Source of the DNA: Heterostelium multicystogenum
Taxonomy: Eukaryota; Evosea; Eumycetozoa; Acytosteliales; Acytosteliaceae
Direction of reading: 5' to 3'
Assembly (NCBI GenBank): GCA_003667245.1
Contig: RCNN01000203.1
Coordinates: forward strand, 37,807-101,806
DNA: 64,000 nucleotides
Shown piece by piece: positions 58,081 to 64,000 of this stretch. The notes under the pieces are model-generated. The model searched no databases, was not told the origin of the DNA, and saw only the letters and a program-made list of their open reading frames with translations. A program made the position numbers and the translations under genes. Position 1 is the first letter of the stretch; each line of letters starts with the position of its first letter.

Positions 58081-61000
58081 ATGATGAGTAGTCAATCTAC
58101 AAATGCTGATATTGATAGTCATAATCAATATTATAATAATCATGTCACTTCGAATCACCACAATGAGAATCATCAGCTACATCAGTATACCTATGTTGAT
58201 TCAAAACAATATGACAACGACAGACCCCAGTACAATAGCGAATAATAACATAAATCAATATTACTATGATCATGAGGGGCATCATCAACAGCAGCTACAG
58301 GGTCAACAATACTATCAACATACAGATTCGGCAACTATCTCAAACGAAACTGATGATACAACCACGACCAATCATCATGATGCTCAAGCCAGCTATATTG
58401 ACCAAATGGTATATGATCAGCTAGAGTATAATGAGAATAGCAGTGCTGATGAACAAGAGCCTCAGCATCACCAGCAAGAACCTCTCTTCTCAAATGATAA
58501 TAATCTTTTGAACCAATTCAACTCATCCCACCAGTAGTAGCGGTGGAAGCAAACAGTTAATGGATATAGACGAAATCATAACTGCAAATGAACAAACTGT
58601 ATATAGAACTAGATCTCACTTCAATCTTGAGTACCTCGACTTTGATCAGCTAGATGGTAGTAGCAGATACAGATTTTAAAGTGAACAGATTACTCACATA
58701 GTTCATATCATTTTAGAATATTTTGAGAGCAAACTTCCAATTGATACTTTTGATGATAATGCCATTGGTTTTGGGTGGCAATGGAGATTCTGAGGTAACA
58801 GATGTCTACAAGAAATTCCTTTTGGACTTGCAGTCTGGCACACATATTCCACCGTCAGCAGATGATCATGACGAGGACGATCAAGACTATGTTCCACCAG
58901 AGGAGGAGGATGATGAAGATGAAGAGGAACAGGATATCTATGACGATGAAGAATCAAACAACACCATTCAATCGAGCAAATCCAATGAATTGCAAGCACT
59001 TCTTAGCGATTTTATAGAGAATGAAGGAAATGTACAACCAATTGATTTCAAACTGCTATTTGATCAACGCACAAGCAATGGAAAAGCATCAACACCTACA
59101 ACAAAAGTGGTAGCACAACACCAACCTCATTAAGCAAATCTCACATGTTAATTCACTCTGATGTTCCATCCATTGGTATCGATCCATATGACAGCTCAAA
59201 CTATGAATTTACAAAACTTTCACATTGAGACAAACGACAATATATTTGACGATTATAAATTCTCTGATCATCAACAGTCTTCAAGCCTCACCCATACCTA
59301 TCCACAGTCACCAGGTGATAATAACCAATACTCACACAAAACTTTCCGATCTCATCAGCATTTCCCACAACCATCCAAACATACATCACCAATCACTACG
59401 ACATACTCACAGCCACAATATGATACCAGTAGCATCGACGAAAACAATTGGCAATAGTTCACAAACAACACCAACCACACCATCACATTCAAGTATTGAC
59501 AGCATTGGCAATAGCTTTTGTACAGATAGAATTAACTACCATTCAACAATTTTTTCCAAAACCTACATAACAATAACGCTAATATTCTGATAGACCATAA
59601 TCACGATAACAATAATGAGAATAAATAAACAACAATACAATACAAAATCGATAACACAAGTCACACCATAAATAGTAACAATAACAATATTTATAACAAG
59701 AGTGAAATAATAGATTATAACAACATTGATCATAATAATATAGTAATAGCAATATAAGTAACAATAATAACAGTTCAGAGCTTGTATTGTTTAAAAGAAG
59801 GAGAAGCGGTGGTAAAGATGAAAAGAAAGAACATCCATTAAAGAAACTAAAGGCAAATGCTTCTTTGCATCTGCAGCATCAACAATATCAACAACAGCAA
59901 CATCAACAACCATTCGATGTTTTCACAGAGCAGGATATCAAGAGATTAAAAGCAACAGATTTCAGATCACTATCAATTACTGCTACAGGTTTTACTCAAA
60001 ACTCGTATAGAGAATTGGAATTTCACAAGTATGGCAAACAATAAAAAGAAAACAAAGAACAAGAAAAATAAGCATGACATACAACCACATCACTCCATCA
60101 TCAGCGACACCAGTGAGAAAGATGAACCTGCAGCAGCTCATCCCCTAGCACCAAATATTGAACTATGTAAGAAGATGTTGGTAAGTACTCAAACATCTTT
60201 TAATAAGATAATTATAGCCAACTTTGCTAACATAGCACTGGATAAAATAAAAGGATGAAATGCATACTCTTTACAAAATTCATTGTGATAAGAATTTACT
60301 ATCGCATTTCCTTTTGACTCAGATTGAATCACCAACAAAGTTTACTAGATCCGCAAAGAGAACTATGTTGCCACCTTTTTCTTTCGCCAATTTATAACGA
60401 TGAATGCTTTAAACTTCATCCCTACCTGGAGGAGCTTCTAAAAAGAAGATCCTAGACCAAATGAAAATACAATGCAGGTCATACTCAACACACATTCAAG
60501 GAGTGCTTTAGCGAAGAATTAAAATATCAGCCAGCAAATCTACTAAGACTGAAATTTTCACCATCCGAAGACCAACTTCTCAAGCTTGGTTTGGAACGAT
60601 ATGGACTCGATTGGAATGCAATAAGAGTGAATCTACTTCCAACCAAAAACAATTGATCAGATTTTTCATAGATATAAGAACAAGACTGCTTCAAACTCTG
60701 CTGATAATATCATAAAGGTATGTTAATATTAAAAGATATTTCCACCCAATAGTATTAAGCATTTTAAATTGTCAACAGGAGTTCCATGCAAAATCAATTC
60801 TCACAAAGAAGGAAGAGGAGATATTCATCAAAGCAATAGAAGAGTATGGTACGGATTGGGAAGCCAATTGTAAAAAAACTGTCTTCCGTCAAAGTCTGCT
60901 AAAATACTGTCCGATCATTATACAAAGAAATTGGGAAATATCAAGAAGAAGAAGATTAAAACAACAGCTCTTGCAACAACAACAGCTGCAACCGGATGAG

Positions 61001-61613
61001 AACAATGAAAAGAAAAAGAAGAACAAGGATAAAGGAGCAGACCACAGAGAGAAGAAAAAGAAATCAAATTTATCTAATCTGAAATATAAATCTGTTGAAT
61101 GACTCAAAATTGTACGATTTAGAAGATAGTCCTCCACCCGCAGAAGTACAACAACCGATCAATTCACTCTTGCTTCAAGAGGAACGCAACAACAGCTCAG
61201 CCAAACGACATCAAGAACTTATCGGTAATCAAGACACTCAAGAAAACAGTGAAAAAGATTCAACACCACCATCTTCACAAATTGACAATCCCAGTAAAGA
61301 TCCAAGCCATGAACTACAGACAGAAAAAGGAAATAATGATCCTGACGATGATGTCCACAAGGATAAAGATCAAGCAAACAAAAGGCCAAGCAATAGATCC
61401 ATTGGACAGAGTGATAATATGGAGGTGATTGAAGGAATCGTTATCAAATGGACAAGAGAGGAAGACAAAATATTGTTGGTCACCGTCAAAGAAAGAGGTG
61501 TGTCTGAAGAGGTCTGGGAATGGACTGCAAACAATCGTTTGCAAAATAGAACTGCTCAGCAAATTAGTCACAGATACTCCCACCTCATTGAGCTACTAAA
61601 AGAAAAACAATAA
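58081..61613 (+). CDS. GON4L-like SANT/Myb transcriptional regulator (frame-broken)
   Basis: Start ATG 58081 (MMSSQSTNADIDSHNQYYNN), with a long His/Asn/Gln-rich N terminus in alternating frames. An acidic block (DYVPPEEEDDEDEEEQDIYD) is at about 58890-58945. The diagnostic region is at 60540-60720: FSPSEDQLLKLGLERYGLDW, NAIRVNLLPTKN, QIFHRYKNKTAS, the GON4/YY1AP1 pattern of a SANT-like domain with the LLPxKxxxQIxxRxKN string. A second SANT-like block (KKEEEIFIKAIEEYGTDWEA) follows an intron, and the last block is WTREEDKILLVTVKERGVSE, RTAQQISHRYSHLIELLKEK, as at the C terminus of GON4L. Lys-rich stretches suit a nuclear protein. At least eight frame breaks lie between these blocks. Family call is by motif; exon structure is uncertain. 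Confidence 0.65.
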
Positions 61614-62804
61614 ACCTGCTGCAAACTAATGATCGATACCATAATGTTAAGATCATTATGGTATTGAGTAGACCAACAACAAAGGTGATCGATCACGAAG
61701 CTGATGTAACATCCATTTTTGAAATCTACATTTTTGTTTTTTCAAGATTTTTTTAGTATTTTGTTTTTTTTTTTTCCACCCACTTACGTCATCAAAACAC
61801 AACACAATTGGATTCCTTGAATGATAACTTGATCCATCTAGTCAGAGACTGATTCAGTGTCATTTGCTTTTTTACTACTAAATTTATAAAATCATAGTAT
61901 TTATATATTTGTACAACTATTTATTATTTCTTTTTAACTGTAAGTATACAAAATTGTCCCTTCGTCTCTTAGATCAATCAGATTTTAGATGATAAAATTG
62001 TCAAAAAACTTTTCTAATAAAAATAATTTGAGGATCATAATTATCTGAATGGAAAATGGTAACTTGGATTTTTTTTGGTTTTTTAGCTATTTTTTGTTTT
62101 TTTGTTGTTGATTTTTTTTTTCAAAAGCCTTTTGTTGGTGTAAATGAGATAAAGCTTCACTACAAAAGACAAGATATATTCACATCAATCAAAACCCCCT
62201 TAACTTTCATCATCATTATAAAAGATACAGATATTAAAATAATTGTATATTAATATCTCTATTTTTCAGAAATTATTATATATATAATAAAATACAATCA
62301 ATCAAATCTTGTAATAATAGTAGTACTCTATTGTAATTTAGAGTATTATTATCGAATAAAAAATAACACAAAGTTTAAAACAACAAGTTACAAAAAACAA
62401 CAATAACAACAATAATAAACAATAATAACAAAAATATAACTTGTTCACGCAAAAAATAAAAAATAAATATCCTACAAAAAATAATAAAATTAAATATTTA
62501 AGAGTCGTCGTGCATATTGTCAAGTTATATTTGCGCATTCTATTGTATAAAGTAAAAACACAGTTTACTAAACAACAATAATATTAAGAGAATCAATCCT
62601 ATTTATTTAATTATTAATAATATTTTAATTACCAAAGCAAGCACAGCAAATAACACCCAGCAAACCAAAAATAAAACCACACAACCCAATACAACTCCTA
62701 CTTGACTATTTAACGTCCTGTCAATAATAATATAACGTCAGTAATAATATAATATAGTATAGTATAATAGTTTTTATCAATATAGATAGAGTTTGCAAAA
62801 TCAA
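61614..62804. other. intergenic spacer
   Basis: About 1.2 kb, A+T-rich, between two same-strand genes. It starts with a stem-loop after the GON4-like stop, then T runs (about 61735-61780), then A+T-rich promoter-like sequence. Nothing coding seen. Confidence 0.5.
61636..61664 (+). terminator. stem-loop in the 3' UTR of the GON4-like gene
   Basis: ATACCATAATG (61636-61646) and its exact reverse complement (61654-61664) flank a seven-base loop, starting 23 bases after the stop codon. T-rich sequence follows about 70 bases later. An RNA stem affecting 3' processing or stability is inferred. Confidence 0.35.
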
Positions 62805-64000
62805 ATGAGTAATAATCCAACAACAACAACAACATCTCCTGGGGGTAGTAATAGTTTCAAGAGGGCTAGTGTTAAATTTTCCAATGGCAACTTCTGTCGG
62901 ATTCGGCTCTGCAAACCAACAGAGCCAACCACAGTCGGAAACAGTGACACCTGTTAGCAGTGGTGGTGCAGGCGATGCAAACAGCATGGAAAATAGAAGA
63001 AGAAGTCACTTTTGGAAGCAATCGAAAGACTTTTATCAATACAGAGAACAGCAGCGGCAACCTAAACAGTTTGCCCCCAACACCCAACTCTACAACTTCA
63101 CCAGATACAACAACAGACATCAATATCAACGATTTGAATTTGGATCCATTCCCTGTCACCAGACCAAGAACCACCCGTTCCAAGACCATGGTACAATCAA
63201 ACTTATATGTATGGCAGACCAGAGTCAGCTTCAGCCCTAAGCCTTCTGCCGGTCAGCAGCGCGACCGCGTGCAGATTGGCGGTCGTGTAAAGAGTACCGA
63301 GGACGAGCAGCTGGTCGACCTCCAGGACGACACCAAGGATAAGGATGCATTTGAAAAAGTCAATTTGGATGTGAAAAAGAAGAATTGCCGACAACGAACG
63401 AACGATGACGATGACGATGATGACGACGAACGAATGACGACGATGCACCAGTCAAGCCAATTTCATGGGCTTCAGTTATGAATAAAATCTAGACAGCAGG
63501 GCGGAAACTGGAACTGGAACCGGAGGTTTCGGTGGATTTTGGTGGATTCAGAAATACTGGTGCTGGAAAACTGGAACTTTCAATAGCGAGGATTCGGTTG
63601 GTCAAGAAAATGAACCAACTTCGAGAAGAGGAACATTCAGAAAAGCAATTGTCATCGGAACATCATTTCCCTGAGCAACAACAAGATGATACTGTTGAGT
63701 CTGCGGGAGAGGGTGCACGTATATCATCTCTTGACTTGGCAACAGTGCAACGTCCAAAACAACAATATCACACAATCGATCCTTCAACTATTCCCCAATG
63801 GAAGAAGAATAACGAAGACCTTATACAAAACTATGAACAACAGCCAAACTCCAACCAGCAACACCAATAAATAACAATTCAACTGGATTAAATTTCCAAT
63901 GTTTCGAATACATTCTCATCGCTATTGAATAGACCTTCTTCCTAAAACCAGCCAACAGCAATTCAGGAAGGACCAAAGCAGAAGCAGAGTAATCTTGAAT
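62805..64000 (+). CDS. unidentified low-complexity protein, 3'-truncated by window
   Basis: ATG 62805 gives MSNNPTTTTTSPGGSNSFKR and KFSNGNF. Frames then change repeatedly: near 62960 into NSLPPTPNSTTSPDTTTD and NDLNLDPFPVTRPRTTRSKT, then QLVDLQDDTKDKDAFEKVN, an Asp run (about 63404-63430), a Gly/Trp/Asn-rich stretch near 63500, and SAGEGARISSLDLATVQRP. Composition is Ser/Thr/Gln/Pro-rich with charged patches and no recognisable domain. The middle part (63230-63340) is distinctly G+C-rich. The gene probably continues beyond the right edge; stops at 63870 and elsewhere may be frame artefacts. Confidence 0.4.

Noticed and set aside
1..64000. RNA editing as an explanation for the many frame shifts
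   Set aside because: Nucleotide insertion editing is known from mitochondria of myxomycetes, not nuclear genes of dictyostelids, and the shifts cluster in homopolymers and in patches, as errors do.
1..64000. CRISPR arrays, bacterial operons, insertion sequences
   Set aside because: No regularly spaced identical repeats with unique spacers, no transposase-like coding and no polycistronic arrangement; the genes have eukaryotic introns.

Overview
The window looks like nuclear DNA of a dictyostelid social amoeba. Spacers are very A+T-rich, introns are short GT-AG introns rich in A+T, and there are Gln/Asn/Ser/Thr runs. The proteins include lineage-typical families: a ComC-like LRR/EGF surface protein, an expansin-like protein and IPT/TIG repeat proteins. 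Coding regions are richer in G+C than in Dictyostelium discoideum, so a Heterostelium/Polysphondylium- or Cavenderia-like species is more likely; this is inference from composition and I cannot fix the species.

Layout. 0-10.4 kb: a left-truncated DUF3825-like protein (+), a NIPP1-like FHA protein (-), cytochrome c (+), a ZNHIT2-like HIT-finger protein (+) and a ribosomal-L1-domain nucleolar protein with a Lys/Ala/Pro repeat tail (-). 11.2-17.4 kb: three consecutive secreted or surface genes, namely a class A beta-lactamase-like protein (+), a membrane-anchored expansin-like protein (-) and a ComC-like receptor (-). 18-24 kb: a histidine phosphatase (+), a TALE-like homeobox protein (-), proteasome subunit beta-1 (-) and an ankyrin-like dictyostelid protein (-). 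25-33 kb: a 96-aa orphan (+) and a giant secreted IPT/TIG protein of about 2,270 aa (-) with a 16-bp perfect palindrome in its promoter. 34-38.5 kb: tRNA-Arg(UCU), an F-box/LRR protein and a methyltransferase. 39-47.8 kb: a large polyQ orphan (-), a coiled-coil RING protein (+) and an SNX1/Vps5-type sorting nexin (-). 50.9-57.3 kb: a mahogunin-type RING ligase (+), then three tandem APMAP/strictosidine-synthase-like genes (-). 58-64 kb: a GON4L-like Myb/SANT regulator (+) and an unidentified low-complexity gene running off the right edge (+).

Many conserved genes are broken by single-base shifts: cytochrome c, the proteasome subunit, the sorting nexin, the F-box protein, the methyltransferase and the GON4-like gene. 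Because these are single-copy housekeeping genes, I read the shifts as assembly or base-calling errors. They are patchy; 11-13 kb, most of 25-33 kb and 44-45.6 kb are nearly clean. The CDS spans therefore give gene extents whose exact reading frame needs correction.

The genes do not form one pathway. The most suggestive groupings are the 11-17 kb run of secreted and surface proteins, including one with penicillin-recognising-enzyme motifs next to a wall-loosening fold, and the tandem APMAP-like family.
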